A stretch of 38,918 nucleotides of DNA from Lachnoclostridium sp. An169 (lineage in GTDB: Bacteria > Bacillota > Clostridia > Lachnospirales > Lachnospiraceae). The notes under the pieces are model-generated. The model ran no database searches, was not told the DNA's origin, and saw nothing but the letters and a program-made list of their open reading frames with translations. The stretch is from NCBI RefSeq assembly GCF_002160525.1, contig NZ_NFKT01000039.1, positions 1-38,918 on the forward strand, written 5' to 3'. Shown in pieces: positions 1 to 8,892 of the stretch. Every line of letters begins with the position of its first letter. Position 1 is the first letter of the stretch. Both the position numbers and the translations under genes were made by a program.

Positions 1-107
1 TATCCTATTACTTAGTAAAAGTTGGAATATAAGTTGTAGAGCCGTATACGAGACCCGTACGTACGGTTCAATGGGAGGGGCGAGATTTTATTCTCCCTCT
101 ACCCTAT
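1..107 (+). mobile_element. 3' end of a group II intron (domains V and VI)
   Basis: Positions 39-69 fold as group II domain V. The lower stem GAGCCGTA (39-46) pairs with TACGGTTC (62-69). A CG bulge (60-61) follows, and an upper stem TACG/CGTA closes a short loop. The AGC catalytic triad is present. The next segment (71-107) is G-rich then C-rich, can form domain VI, and ends CTACCCTAT with a candidate branch-point A at 101. The intron 3' end is therefore about 107. Its reverse-transcriptase/maturase would lie to the left, outside the window. The upper stem is slightly shorter than usual, but the overall pattern is characteristic. Confidence 0.82.
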
Positions 108-127
108 TTATAATGGAGGTATGAATA

Positions 128-1036
128 GTGATAAGAAAATACAAACGTTATCTTCCTTTATTTTTGATGATGCTACCAGGACTGATATACCTGGTGATCA
201 ATAACTATATACCGATGTATGGGATTACCCTGGCATTTCGGTCGATTGATATGAAAAAGGGCGTATTTGGTGGTGACTGGGTAGGATTTGAGAATTTTGA
301 ATTCTTATTTAAAACAAAAGATGCCTTCATCATTACCAGAAATACGATTTTATACAATTTGGTGTTTATTGTTCTGAATATGGTTTTTGGCGTATTTGTA
401 GCCATCTTGATGAGTGAACTTAGCAATAAGCTGCTGACCAAGGTTTACCAGACAGCACTGATGCTTCCGCACCTGATCTCTATGGTATTGGTAACATATC
501 TGGTATATGCCTTTTTGAGTACCGAGAATGGCCTGCTCAACAAGACGATCCTGCCGGCACTGGGGTTGGAACCAGTAAACTGGTATATGACACCAGAAGC
601 CTGGCCATTTATCCTTCCGATCGTAAATTTATGGAAGAGTATCGGGTTTAGTGCCATCGTGTATCTCTCATCGGTTGTAGGGATCGATAGGGCATATTAT
701 GAAGCGGCCGAACTGGACGGTGCCGGAAAATGGAAGCAGATCCGCTATATTACGCTGCCGCTGTTAAAACCGATCATTATCATGATGGTATTAATGCAGG
801 TTGGACGTATTTTTTATTCCGATTTCGGCTTGTTCTATCAGGTGCCAATGAATTCTGGAATCTTAGCAAATACGACAAATGTAATTGATACCTATGTTTA
901 CAGGGGCCTGTTGCAGTTGGGAGATATCGGAATGTCTTCTGCTGCAGGAGCCTATCAGTCCTTGGTTGGATTTGTACTGATTCTGGGAGCGAACATGTTG
1001 GTTCGTAAGATCAGCCCGGATGACGCATTGTTTTAA
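128..1036 (+). CDS. ABC sugar transporter permease, LplB/YteP type (CUT1)
   Basis: This is an inner-membrane permease of a carbohydrate ABC importer (binding-protein-dependent transport family, PF00528). It has six hydrophobic segments, and the EAA loop near residues 195-215 reads EAAELDGAGKWKQIRYITLP, the surface that contacts the ATPase. Its N-terminus (RYLPLFLMMLPGLIYLVINNYIPMYG) is typical of the LplB/YteP subgroup, which in Bacillus subtilis imports rhamnogalacturonan oligosaccharides with YtcP. I chose the GTG start because a GGAGGT sits 8 bases upstream and an in-frame stop lies just before. The group II intron ends about 20 bases upstream. No solute-binding protein or ATPase is in the window. 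This subgroup commonly uses a shared MsmX-like ATPase encoded elsewhere. Confidence 0.9.
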   Translation: MIRKYKRYLPLFLMMLPGLIYLVINNYIPMYGITLAFRSIDMKKGVFGGDWVGFENFEFLFKTKDAFIITRNTILYNLVFIVLNMVFGVFVAILMSELSNKLLTKVYQTALMLPHLISMVLVTYLVYAFLSTENGLLNKTILPALGLEPVNWYMTPEAWPFILPIVNLWKSIGFSAIVYLSSVVGIDRAYYEAAELDGAGKWKQIRYITLPLLKPIIIMMVLMQVGRIFYSDFGLFYQVPMNSGILANTTNVIDTYVYRGLLQLGDIGMSSAAGAYQSLVGFVLILGANMLVRKISPDDALF

Positions 1037-1046
1037 GGGGGGCAGT

Positions 1047-1925
1047 ATGAAGAAAGATATTTCATTTCACATATTTAAACATATTGTACTGATTGTACTT
1101 TCCTTGGCGTGTGTGATGCCGTTTTTGTTGATGATCATTGCTTCCTTCACAGAAAACAGTGAAATCGCGGTAAGGGGGTATTCGTTCTTTCCGGAGAATG
1201 TGACCTTTTTTGCATACCAGTATATTTTTGAACGGGCATCTATGATTTTTCGGGCATATGGTATTACGATATTGATCACGATCGTCGGCACTGCCTGTGG
1301 GCTTCTGATCAGTATGCTGTTGGCATATCCGATATCCAGAAAGGATATGCCGTTTAGAAACGTGTTCACCTTTTTTGTCTTCTTTACCATGCTCTTTAAT
1401 GGTGGATTGGTACCGACCTATTTGATCTATACCCAGTGGTTTGGCATCAAAAATGAGATTTTTGCCCTGATCATCCCGAATCTGTTGATGAGCAGCGTAA
1501 ATGTATTGTTGCTCCGGACCTATTTTGCCAACAACATTCCGGAGGCTGTGATAGAGTCGGCTTCCATGGATGGGGCAGGGGAACTCATGATTTTTATGCG
1601 GATCGTGATCCCGTTGTCAAAGCCGATTGTGGCAACGGTTGGGCTTTTGATCGGAATCGCCTACTGGAATGACTGGTACAATGGCATGGTTTATATTACC
1701 GATGAAAGTCTTTTCAGTCTGCAGAACTATCTGGCTCGCGTGAGTCAGGATATTCAGTTTATGATTAAAAGTTCAAACGCCAATTATGGAGAGATTGCAA
1801 ATTTGCCTTCAGAGACCGTGCGAATGGCAATTGCGGTGCTGGGAAGTATGCCGATCATCTTAGCCTTCCCGCTTTTCCAGAAGTACTTTATCAAGGGCAT
1901 TGCACTGGGAGCAGTAAAGGGATAA
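1047..1925 (+). CDS. ABC sugar transporter permease, YtcP/LplC type (CUT1)
   Basis: This is the second permease of the same importer, about 292 residues with six membrane segments. Its EAA loop near residues 175-200 reads ESASMDGAGELMIFMRIVIP. The C-terminus (LFQKYFIKGIALGAVKG) matches the very conserved end of YtcP/LplC permeases. The ATG at 1047 is preceded by AAGGGGGGC, a strong ribosome binding site. An in-frame upstream ATG at 1020 lies inside the preceding gene and has no such site. The gap to the first permease is 10 bases, so the two are co-transcribed and form the heterodimeric channel. The linked esterases and rhamnosidases suggest a substrate of rhamnose-containing, acylated oligosaccharides. 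That is an inference from context. Confidence 0.9.
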   Translation: MKKDISFHIFKHIVLIVLSLACVMPFLLMIIASFTENSEIAVRGYSFFPENVTFFAYQYIFERASMIFRAYGITILITIVGTACGLLISMLLAYPISRKDMPFRNVFTFFVFFTMLFNGGLVPTYLIYTQWFGIKNEIFALIIPNLLMSSVNVLLLRTYFANNIPEAVIESASMDGAGELMIFMRIVIPLSKPIVATVGLLIGIAYWNDWYNGMVYITDESLFSLQNYLARVSQDIQFMIKSSNANYGEIANLPSETVRMAIAVLGSMPIILAFPLFQKYFIKGIALGAVKG

Positions 1926-1976
1926 TTGCGAAAAAGGGTGCGACTAGGGCGGAGACAAGAAGAATGGACGAACTGT

Positions 1977-3491
1977 ATGATGACAACAGCAGAAGCAAAA
2001 AAGAGACTGGAAGAGGTTGTAATCGAGAATGGCGTGATCACCCAGATGGAGGTGATACCGGCCGATCCCAACCTGACAATACTGGCGTTTCAGACGGGAC
2101 CGATGCCGGAATACTGCCTGGTATGTGTCCAGCTGGATCCGGGCGGAAATTCCCACATTCAGGTTGAACTCTGGTTACCGACAGAAACCTGGAATGGTAA
2201 TTTCCTGGGAACCGGAAACGGTGGTGCCGCTGGCAGCATTGTTTCTCTCTCCTTGGTAGAAGGGGTGCGTGCCGGCTATGCTACCGCCAATACCGATCTG
2301 GGTACTTCCCTGGAACTGGGGGAGATGGTAGGCGCTCCGGAGCGTTGGGAAGATTTCGGCTACCTTGCCACCCACCGGATGACGGTGGTTGCCAAGCAGT
2401 TGATCGAGGCGTTTTATGGAAAACCGCCGAAATACTCCTATTTCCGTGGTGGTTCCACCGGTGGTCAGCAGGCATTACGGGAAGCGGAAAACTTTCCGCT
2501 GGATTATAACGGTATTCTGGTGGAAGCACCGGCAAACAACCGGACCAATCTCCATATCGGATTCGTATGGGACTGGCAGGCACTGACAAAAACACCGCAA
2601 GCCTACATCGACCAGAAAACCGCAGAGGCCATAAAAAGGCGAATCTACGAGGTATATGGTGATACCCCAACCGTAGAGCCATACGGCAAATTCCTGGCAT
2701 ATCCGCATTTGATCGACCTGGATATCAAAGTTCTGGAGGATATGAAGGATCCGGCCTTGCATCCGGATCAGATCGAAGCCCTGAAGGCAATCTATGCCGG
2801 ACCGGTCGATCCGGTCACCGGAGAGCAAATCCACCTTCCTGTGGTCGTGCCGGGCAGTGAGGCTTCTCCTCTTGGTATTCCGGATCAGGGAGCAAAGGAG
2901 GATTTCCCGAAGACGTTATTCTTCATTTTGCACTGGCTGTATGGTTGGGATTTTGATTTTACCACCTTTGATTTTCATAACGATACGGCATATGTCCGTG
3001 AGAAACTCGATGCCATCCTGAATGCGGACACGGCGGATCTGTCCGGATTCCGGGCAGCAGGCGGTAAACTCTTGATGCTCCATGGAACGGCTGATCCGAT
3101 CATCCCGTATACCAGTTCCCTGGACTATTATGAGCGCGTGATAAAGCTACAGGGCGGACTGGAATCCACCAAGGAGTTTTTCCGGTATTTCCTGATCCCT
3201 GGTCTGGCCCATTCCTTTGGTGGCCCGATCGTACAGATTATCGGAAACTACGGTGCTCCAAGGGATGTGGAACACGACCCGCTGGCAGCCCTTGCCGCCT
3301 GGGTGGAGGAGGAAAAAGCACCGGAACGCCTGCTGGCACTTCGGCTTCCGGAGGGTGACTTAAAAAATCTTTTCAGCCCACAGGGATTTGAAGCAGAGAT
3401 TCCTGCATACGCGTATCCAAACCGGATGCAGTATATTGCCGGGGATCCGGCAAAGGCCGATAGTTATAACGCTGTTCCGATGGAACGATAG
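1977..3491 (+). CDS. Tannase/feruloyl-esterase-family carboxylesterase
   Basis: This belongs to the tannase/feruloyl esterase family (PF07519), which cleaves aromatic esters such as galloyl or feruloyl groups from sugars. It is about 504 residues. The oxyanion region is GTGNGGAAG near residue 80. The nucleophile is the Ser of GGSTGG, near residue 160. The acid is the Asp of HGTADPIIPY, near residue 372, and the His is in GLAHSFGG, near residue 410. The family's usual paired cysteines are not obvious. The reading frame is open to a TTG at 1926, but the second tannase in this window aligns from about 1977/1980, so I take the ATG there. There is no signal peptide, so the enzyme should be cytoplasmic. 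The exact acyl group cannot be read. Confidence 0.85.
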   Translation: MMTTAEAKKRLEEVVIENGVITQMEVIPADPNLTILAFQTGPMPEYCLVCVQLDPGGNSHIQVELWLPTETWNGNFLGTGNGGAAGSIVSLSLVEGVRAGYATANTDLGTSLELGEMVGAPERWEDFGYLATHRMTVVAKQLIEAFYGKPPKYSYFRGGSTGGQQALREAENFPLDYNGILVEAPANNRTNLHIGFVWDWQALTKTPQAYIDQKTAEAIKRRIYEVYGDTPTVEPYGKFLAYPHLIDLDIKVLEDMKDPALHPDQIEALKAIYAGPVDPVTGEQIHLPVVVPGSEASPLGIPDQGAKEDFPKTLFFILHWLYGWDFDFTTFDFHNDTAYVREKLDAILNADTADLSGFRAAGGKLLMLHGTADPIIPYTSSLDYYERVIKLQGGLESTKEFFRYFLIPGLAHSFGGPIVQIIGNYGAPRDVEHDPLAALAAWVEEEKAPERLLALRLPEGDLKNLFSPQGFEAEIPAYAYPNRMQYIAGDPAKADSYNAVPMER

Positions 3492-3537
3492 TGGAAGAAC
3501 TACAGGAAAGTCATATCCGATTGGAGGAGGAAACAGA

Positions 3538-3612
3538 ATGAGTTGTAGAGGAATTGAGATCGTGAATTTTCAGGAAGAAGGCTATAAGCCGCAGGCTCGT
3601 GGAAACCAGTAA
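3538..3612 (+). pseudogene. 24-codon gene stub with intact ribosome binding site
   Basis: A strong ribosome binding site (TTGGAGGAGG) precedes an ATG, and the frame ends after 24 codons (MSCRGIEIVNFQEEGYKPQA plus four residues). The peptide resembles, from memory, the first residues of small cupin-like proteins seen beside carbohydrate genes, whose next residues would be a WRVAxLNY stretch. That stretch is absent. I read it as the 5' remnant of a deleted gene. It could instead be a real small peptide. A hairpin follows immediately. Confidence 0.4.
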
Positions 3613-3616
3613 AATA

Positions 3617-3653
3617 ATCATGGGGGCATCGCATCAAGCGATGCTCCCATGAT
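3617..3653 (+). other. 16-bp intercistronic hairpin without U-tract
   Basis: Arms 3617-3632 and 3638-3653 pair over 16 bp with a single G-U wobble and a five-base loop (ATCAA). No run of T follows on either side. It is therefore more likely an mRNA-stability or processing structure than an intrinsic terminator. It separates the tannase from the next hydrolase. Confidence 0.7.
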
Positions 3654-3681
3654 GATATCTAAAAGAGAAGAGAGGTATGTC

Positions 3682-5043
3682 ATGAAACCGGAATATGCGA
3701 AAATAATGATGATGATATTGACCAAAAAACTGGGGGAAAGAATAGATAGTACGCCTCATACCCTTCAGAAAATAGAGGTTTGTTATATGACAAAAGCGGG
3801 TGTGCCGGATACCCGTACCCTGGGGGTGGCAATACCGGAAGGTGTAACTTTGCCGATCCCGGTTGCCTTTGTGGCCCATTATGGAATTGATGAGAGCACT
3901 GTTGGAGAAAATGAACTCTTGAAACATGGGATCGCAGTAGCGGGTGCATTGAATGTGACGTCGGAAGAAAATGCAAAAATGGCCGATGACGATCTGTATT
4001 TCAACAGTGCCTGTGTAGATGTCCTCAGAGGAATGCCGGAAGTGGATCGCAGTAAATTGATTATCACTGGTGGCTCTGCAGGTGGATTTATGACAATGAT
4101 GCTGACAGCGATTCATTTAAATATCGCGGCTTCAATCTGTAACAGCGGTGTATTGAACTTTTATTTTACAGGAAATTATGCGTCAGCAATCAACAAGATT
4201 AATTATGAGGCGTTGAGAATGGTATCGGAGGAACCGGGCAGAGATCTGCAGAAGCTGATTGAATTGGTACCATTCCCTCTTCATGGATCCGTATTTTCAA
4301 CCTTCGGAGATAGTCATGCGAATGATGATGAATATAAGGATAGAATGAAAGTTGGCTCGGAGTTTTCACCTGTATACTATTATGATTGCTATTCTAATCC
4401 AGTCCTGTTTACTCATTATACGGCGGACAGTCTGGTTCCGATCGATCAGATTACCAAAAAGTACACATATGAAGTAAATGGCAACTCCATTCCGAGAGAG
4501 TTGTCTACTCGTATGTCTGACTATGATCTTCCTGGTGGCGCGGATAAAGCGATGGACGAATTGCTTCCATCGGATCAAATACATATGACCTGTATTAAGG
4601 TGAAGGAAATTGGTGCAGGCACCACTTTGCAAGCACCATTTGACCCGGAGAAAAAATATAATTTTGTCATTTGTGATGATGGGGCAGTGGAAGCATATTA
4701 TGGGCACATGGCTTATGAGACCTGTCAGCTTGGCATTGCGGAATATGCGGTACGGATGTTGAAGAATGCCCCAGAGGCGCGATATGATCTTTCCAGAGAG
4801 AAGCTACTCTTAATGATGGAGCGCTATGCCGGAACATCCAAATTAATACCTAGTTTTATAAATGAGGATAACAACGTATATGGTACACCGGAAATGAATA
4901 AAAGAAGTGTTCTTTCAGAATTGAAAGATTATGTGAAAGATACTGGAAATATAGATGCACTACGGAAGTTGTTGGGTGAAGTGGCAGAAGATCATCCAGA
5001 ACTTCAAGAAGCAGTGGAAGAATGTAAAACACTGCTATTATGA
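3682..5043 (+). CDS. Alpha/beta hydrolase with GGSAGG nucleophile elbow
   Basis: This is a roughly 453-residue hydrolase of the alpha/beta fold. The elbow LIITGGSAGGFMT places the nucleophile serine near residue 132. A later strand YTADSLVPID resembles the region of the catalytic acid, and GHMAYET near residue 340 could supply the His. The family is not certain: it looks like the broad peptidase-S9/esterase superfamily and not tannase or Notum. There is no signal peptide or membrane segment. An in-frame ATG at 3649 overlaps the hairpin. The ATG at 3682 follows AGAAGAGAGGT and fits better. The C-terminal 100 residues are rich in charged helices of unknown role. The context suggests de-esterification of the imported glycan or glycoside. 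Confidence 0.7.
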   Translation: MKPEYAKIMMMILTKKLGERIDSTPHTLQKIEVCYMTKAGVPDTRTLGVAIPEGVTLPIPVAFVAHYGIDESTVGENELLKHGIAVAGALNVTSEENAKMADDDLYFNSACVDVLRGMPEVDRSKLIITGGSAGGFMTMMLTAIHLNIAASICNSGVLNFYFTGNYASAINKINYEALRMVSEEPGRDLQKLIELVPFPLHGSVFSTFGDSHANDDEYKDRMKVGSEFSPVYYYDCYSNPVLFTHYTADSLVPIDQITKKYTYEVNGNSIPRELSTRMSDYDLPGGADKAMDELLPSDQIHMTCIKVKEIGAGTTLQAPFDPEKKYNFVICDDGAVEAYYGHMAYETCQLGIAEYAVRMLKNAPEARYDLSREKLLLMMERYAGTSKLIPSFINEDNNVYGTPEMNKRSVLSELKDYVKDTGNIDALRKLLGEVAEDHPELQEAVEECKTLLL

Positions 5044-5083
5044 GCAAGAGTAAGGGCTAAGCATCAAGGAGGCTGAACATATT

Positions 5084-7771
5084 ATGAAAACAGTGATCAG
5101 TAACCTGCTTCAAAATAGAGGAGGAAACTATATCCTCCCATTCTTTTGGCAGCATGGAGAGTTGGAAGACGTTTTAAGAGAATATATGAGAGCCATCCAC
5201 GAAAGTGGTATTGGTGCGGTGTGTGTAGAATCACGGCCTCATCCTGATTATGCAGGGCCACAATGGTGGCGGGATATGGATATTATCCTGGATGAGGCGA
5301 AACAGCGAGATATGAAGGTATGGATTCTGGATGATGCTCATTTCCCGACCGGATATGCAGTGGGTAAAATGAAAGAAGCAGAGCCGGAATTATGCAAACA
5401 ATATATTGATTGCTACACGGTAGATGTATGTGGACCGGTACCACAGGCCCTGCTTCCTGTGACGGAAATGCTGCGATACAGTATAAAGGAAAGACAGAGA
5501 AGCACAGAAGATCGTTTGTTTCAGGATGATAAGGTGCTGCGTATCGTTGCCTCCAGGCTGATATGCGGCAACGATGTGGATGATACGTTGCTGGATATTA
5601 CGGACAAGATGGTAGGTGATGTTCTGGAGTGGGATGTACCAGAGGGGATGTGGAGAATTTTCGTACTCTATTCCACGAAAAACGGTGGTGCAAGAACAGA
5701 CTATATCAATATGCTGGACGAACAATCCTGCCGCGTGCTGATCGATGCGGTATATGAACCGCACTGGGAACATTATAAAGAGGATTTTGGCAAAACCATT
5801 GCCGGTTTCTTTTCGGACGAACCCGCTATAGGTAATACCATCGGATTCTATATGGATGAATCCATCGGTCGGAAAGATATGCCGCTTCCGTGGAGCAGGA
5901 ATATGCCGACATGGATGAGTGAACAGTTGGGTGAAGATTATGAGCGTCTGCTTCCGGCTCTTTGGACCCGAGTAGGCAGCGAGGAACTGACTGCTAAGGT
6001 GCGTTATGCATACATGAATGCAGTAACTCAGCTGGTAGATCGCTGTTTTTCGGGTCAGATCGGTAAGTGGTGTGAGGATCATGGTGTGGAGTACATCGGT
6101 CATATCATTGAGGATAATAACCAGCACAGTCACCTTGGATGCAGTCAAGGACACTTTTTCCGTTCCATGTATGGACAGCACATGTCAGGAATTGATGATA
6201 TTGGCGGACAGGTGATACTGGGCGGTGAAAATCATATTCGGAAAAAACGATATGAAGCCAATGGAGACGGAGAGTTCTATCATTTTGCCTTGGGAAAACT
6301 GGGATCCTCCTTAGCACATATCGACCCGAAGAAGAAGGGACGTGCCATGTGCGAAATTTTTGGTGCGTACGGCTGGGAATTTGGCGTAAGAAGTCAAAAG
6401 TACGTGCTTGATCACTTCCTGGTACGCGGCATTAATGTTTATGTACCGCATGCATTTTCGCCGAAGGCCTTCCCGGATCCGGATTGTCCGCCTCATTTCT
6501 ACGCCCACGGCGAGAATCCGCAGTACCGTCATTTCGGCAAATTGATGCATTATATGAACCGCATGTGTGAACTGTTAAATGATGGCCATCATGTGGCACC
6601 AGTGGCCTTGCTCTATCATGGGGAGGCGGAATGGACTGGTAATTATATGTATCTGCAGAAGCCGGCACGTCATCTGCTCGAGCATCAGATCGATTTTGAT
6701 ATTCTGCCATCGGATCTGTTTGCGGACATGGACTATTTTCATGCACATTTCGATCATACTCTTAAGGTAAACGGGGAAGAATATCAGACCTTGGTGATCC
6801 CTTATGCTCAATTCATTACAAAAGAAGTGGCGATGTTTGCGAGCAGGGCGTCACAGGCGGGTTATCCGGTAGTGTTCGTGGACGCTCTGCCAGAAGGCAT
6901 TTGTGACATGCATCACGAGGCAGAAGAGACGATCTTACTGGCAAGTCTGAAATCCTGTCACGTGGTATCCTTGAATGACCTGGCAGCATGGCTTACTGAG
7001 AATAAATGGAATGAGATCCTCTCTGTTACTCCGTTTGCCAGATTGCGATATTATCATTATATAAAGAACGATGTGCATATGTACCTGTTTAATAACGAAG
7101 ATCCAGGTGTAGCTTTCGATGGCGATGTCTATGTACCAGTGAAGGGACCGGTAAACCTGTATGATGCCATGGAAAATCTGGTATATCCTGCTTGTGCTGA
7201 TGAGTGTGAAGAGGGAGCATGGCTTCACGTGCATCTGGAACCATACCAGACCGAGTTGTATATTTTCTCCGATCTATCGGAGTACGAGACCAGTAAGGCT
7301 TGTGTTGCGGATGGTCAGTGGAGTCAGGTTGAGGCTAAATGGTCATTGAGTTTTGCCAAAGCCAAAGAGTATCCGAATTTTCACAGTACAGAGGAACTGA
7401 CCGAACTGACCAATGTGGGTAAAAATCATCCGGATTTTTCAGGCTTCATGCGTTATGAGACAGATATCGAGATCCTGGAACCAGGAGAGAGTCAGACTCT
7501 TATCCATCTGGAGGATGCTTATGAAGGGGTGGAAGTATGGATTAACGATCAATATGTCGGCATGAAGATCTGTCCACCATATACCTTTGATATCAGCAAG
7601 GCAGTGAAACCAGGGTATAATAGCCTTCGCATCGAAGTGGCCAATACGCTGGCAAATCACGTACGACATATTGCTACTGAAAACATGGTAAAGTCCAATA
7701 TCCGTAGAAATGGCATAACCATGGTGGCCCCAAGCGGTATCATCGGGAAAGTAAGCATTATTACAAAATGA
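5084..7771 (+). CDS. GH106-like glycoside hydrolase (putative alpha-L-rhamnosidase)
   Basis: This is an 895-residue protein resembling GH106 (PF17132) glycosidases. It has an N-terminal TIM-barrel segment (NYILPFFWQHGELEDVLREY, then CVESRPHPDY and WILDDAHFPTGYAVG). A conserved acidic patch, GFFSDEPAIGN, near residue 245 is a candidate catalytic region. The C-terminus is a jelly-roll sugar-binding domain (about 790-895, with GVEVWINDQYVGMKICPPYTF). Known GH106 enzymes remove alpha-L-rhamnose from rhamnogalacturonan or flavonoid glycosides. The start is supported by CAAGGAGG. There is no signal peptide, whereas many Bacteroidetes GH106 enzymes are exported. The family call is fairly strong. Rhamnosidase specificity is inference, helped by the GH78 gene downstream. 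Confidence 0.72.
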   Translation: MKTVISNLLQNRGGNYILPFFWQHGELEDVLREYMRAIHESGIGAVCVESRPHPDYAGPQWWRDMDIILDEAKQRDMKVWILDDAHFPTGYAVGKMKEAEPELCKQYIDCYTVDVCGPVPQALLPVTEMLRYSIKERQRSTEDRLFQDDKVLRIVASRLICGNDVDDTLLDITDKMVGDVLEWDVPEGMWRIFVLYSTKNGGARTDYINMLDEQSCRVLIDAVYEPHWEHYKEDFGKTIAGFFSDEPAIGNTIGFYMDESIGRKDMPLPWSRNMPTWMSEQLGEDYERLLPALWTRVGSEELTAKVRYAYMNAVTQLVDRCFSGQIGKWCEDHGVEYIGHIIEDNNQHSHLGCSQGHFFRSMYGQHMSGIDDIGGQVILGGENHIRKKRYEANGDGEFYHFALGKLGSSLAHIDPKKKGRAMCEIFGAYGWEFGVRSQKYVLDHFLVRGINVYVPHAFSPKAFPDPDCPPHFYAHGENPQYRHFGKLMHYMNRMCELLNDGHHVAPVALLYHGEAEWTGNYMYLQKPARHLLEHQIDFDILPSDLFADMDYFHAHFDHTLKVNGEEYQTLVIPYAQFITKEVAMFASRASQAGYPVVFVDALPEGICDMHHEAEETILLASLKSCHVVSLNDLAAWLTENKWNEILSVTPFARLRYYHYIKNDVHMYLFNNEDPGVAFDGDVYVPVKGPVNLYDAMENLVYPACADECEEGAWLHVHLEPYQTELYIFSDLSEYETSKACVADGQWSQVEAKWSLSFAKAKEYPNFHSTEELTELTNVGKNHPDFSGFMRYETDIEILEPGESQTLIHLEDAYEGVEVWINDQYVGMKICPPYTFDISKAVKPGYNSLRIEVANTLANHVRHIATENMVKSNIRRNGITMVAPSGIIGKVSIITK

Positions 7772-7791
7772 GCATCAAGGATGGTGTTAAT

Positions 7792-7863
7792 ATGGTGGAA
7801 AATAAGAAACCAGAGTATCTTGATCAAACTGGCAGCAGAAAGGTTTGTATTGAGAGGGGTTAA
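7792..7863 (+). pseudogene. 23-codon ORF between GH106 and reductase genes
   Basis: A short frame (MVENKKPEYLDQTGSRKVCI plus three residues) follows AAGGATGG at a plausible spacing. I do not recognise it. It could be a stub left by deletion, like the others in this locus, or a non-coding gap. No homology claim is made. Confidence 0.25.
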
Positions 7864-7888
7864 CTGACCATTGAATGAGGTGATTGTA

Positions 7889-8857
7889 TTGAAATATCAT
7901 TATCTTGCTGGAACTGGAATACAGGTATCACAGCTGAGCCTGGGTACCATGATGTTTGGAGGGCAGACCTCCGAGAAGGATAGTTTTTCCATTATGGATT
8001 ACGCCTACGAACACGGTGTGAATTTTTTTGATACTGCGAATGTGTATAATGGAGGAGAGAGCGAGCGGGTTGTTGGGAAATGGATGAAAGACCATCGGGA
8101 ACACGTTATTTTGGCAACCAAAGTATTTGGTCAGATGGGACCGGATCCAAATTCAGCGGGCCTGAGCCGTCGAAATATCCTGGCAGCGGCTGATGCCAGC
8201 CTGAAGAGACTGGATACAGAGTATATAGACATATACTATCTGCATGCCCCGGATCGTCATACCGATATCGAGGAAACTATGGATGCTATGAATGATCTGG
8301 TGAAAGCCGGGAAGATCCGTTACATAGGTGTAAGCAATTATGCGGCCTGGCAGATCGCAGACATTCTTCATATTTGTGATAAACGGAATTATGCAAAGCC
8401 GGTCATTACCGAGAATGTGTATAATCTGATAACCCGTGGCATCGAGTCGGAACTGGTTCCATTTTTGCAGAATCATAAGGTGGGGCTGTCTATTTATAAT
8501 CCGATTGCAGGTGGCTTGCTGGCTGGAAAGCACAAACCAGGGAAACCGGCAGAGAATACCCGGTTTGCAAACAGCAAGGAGTACTATGATCGTTATTGGT
8601 CGGATAAAAACTTTGCCGCGATTGAGGAACTGGGAGAAATTGCAGCCAGATACAACGTGAAACTCCTGGAGCTGGCAATGAAATGGTGTGCGGTCCAACC
8701 GGCCGTAACAAGCATTATCAGCGGTGTTAGCCAGTTGGAGCAGATCCGGCAAAATATCGCTTCTCTCGCTGGGGATCCACTACCTGAAGAGGCAATGGAA
8801 GAAAGTGACCGTGTATGGAAAAACCTGGCGGGAAACAGTTTTTCCTATATCCGATAA
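7889..8857 (+). CDS. Aldo/keto reductase
   Basis: This is an NAD(P)H-dependent reductase of the aldo/keto reductase superfamily (PF00248), about 322 residues. The tetrad can be seen: Asp and Tyr in FFDTANVYNGGESE, Lys in LATKVFG, and His in IYYLHAPD. The cofactor-binding C-terminal half has the usual SIISGVSQLEQIRQNI stretch. It is nearest the YajO/potassium-channel-beta-like group. The TTG at 7889 follows GAGGTG at good spacing. An earlier in-frame TTG at 7871 would overlap that site. The cluster context suggests reduction of a released sugar (perhaps rhamnose) or an aromatic aldehyde, which the sequence cannot decide. Confidence 0.88.
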   Translation: MKYHYLAGTGIQVSQLSLGTMMFGGQTSEKDSFSIMDYAYEHGVNFFDTANVYNGGESERVVGKWMKDHREHVILATKVFGQMGPDPNSAGLSRRNILAAADASLKRLDTEYIDIYYLHAPDRHTDIEETMDAMNDLVKAGKIRYIGVSNYAAWQIADILHICDKRNYAKPVITENVYNLITRGIESELVPFLQNHKVGLSIYNPIAGGLLAGKHKPGKPAENTRFANSKEYYDRYWSDKNFAAIEELGEIAARYNVKLLELAMKWCAVQPAVTSIISGVSQLEQIRQNIASLAGDPLPEEAMEESDRVWKNLAGNSFSYIR

Positions 8858-8892
8858 AAACTTAAAAGTAAGAATATACAGAGGTAAACGAG

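Noticed and set aside
3649..3681. Upstream start for the alpha/beta hydrolase
   Set aside because: The extension begins inside the intercistronic hairpin arm and lacks a ribosome binding site. The ATG at 3682 is better placed.
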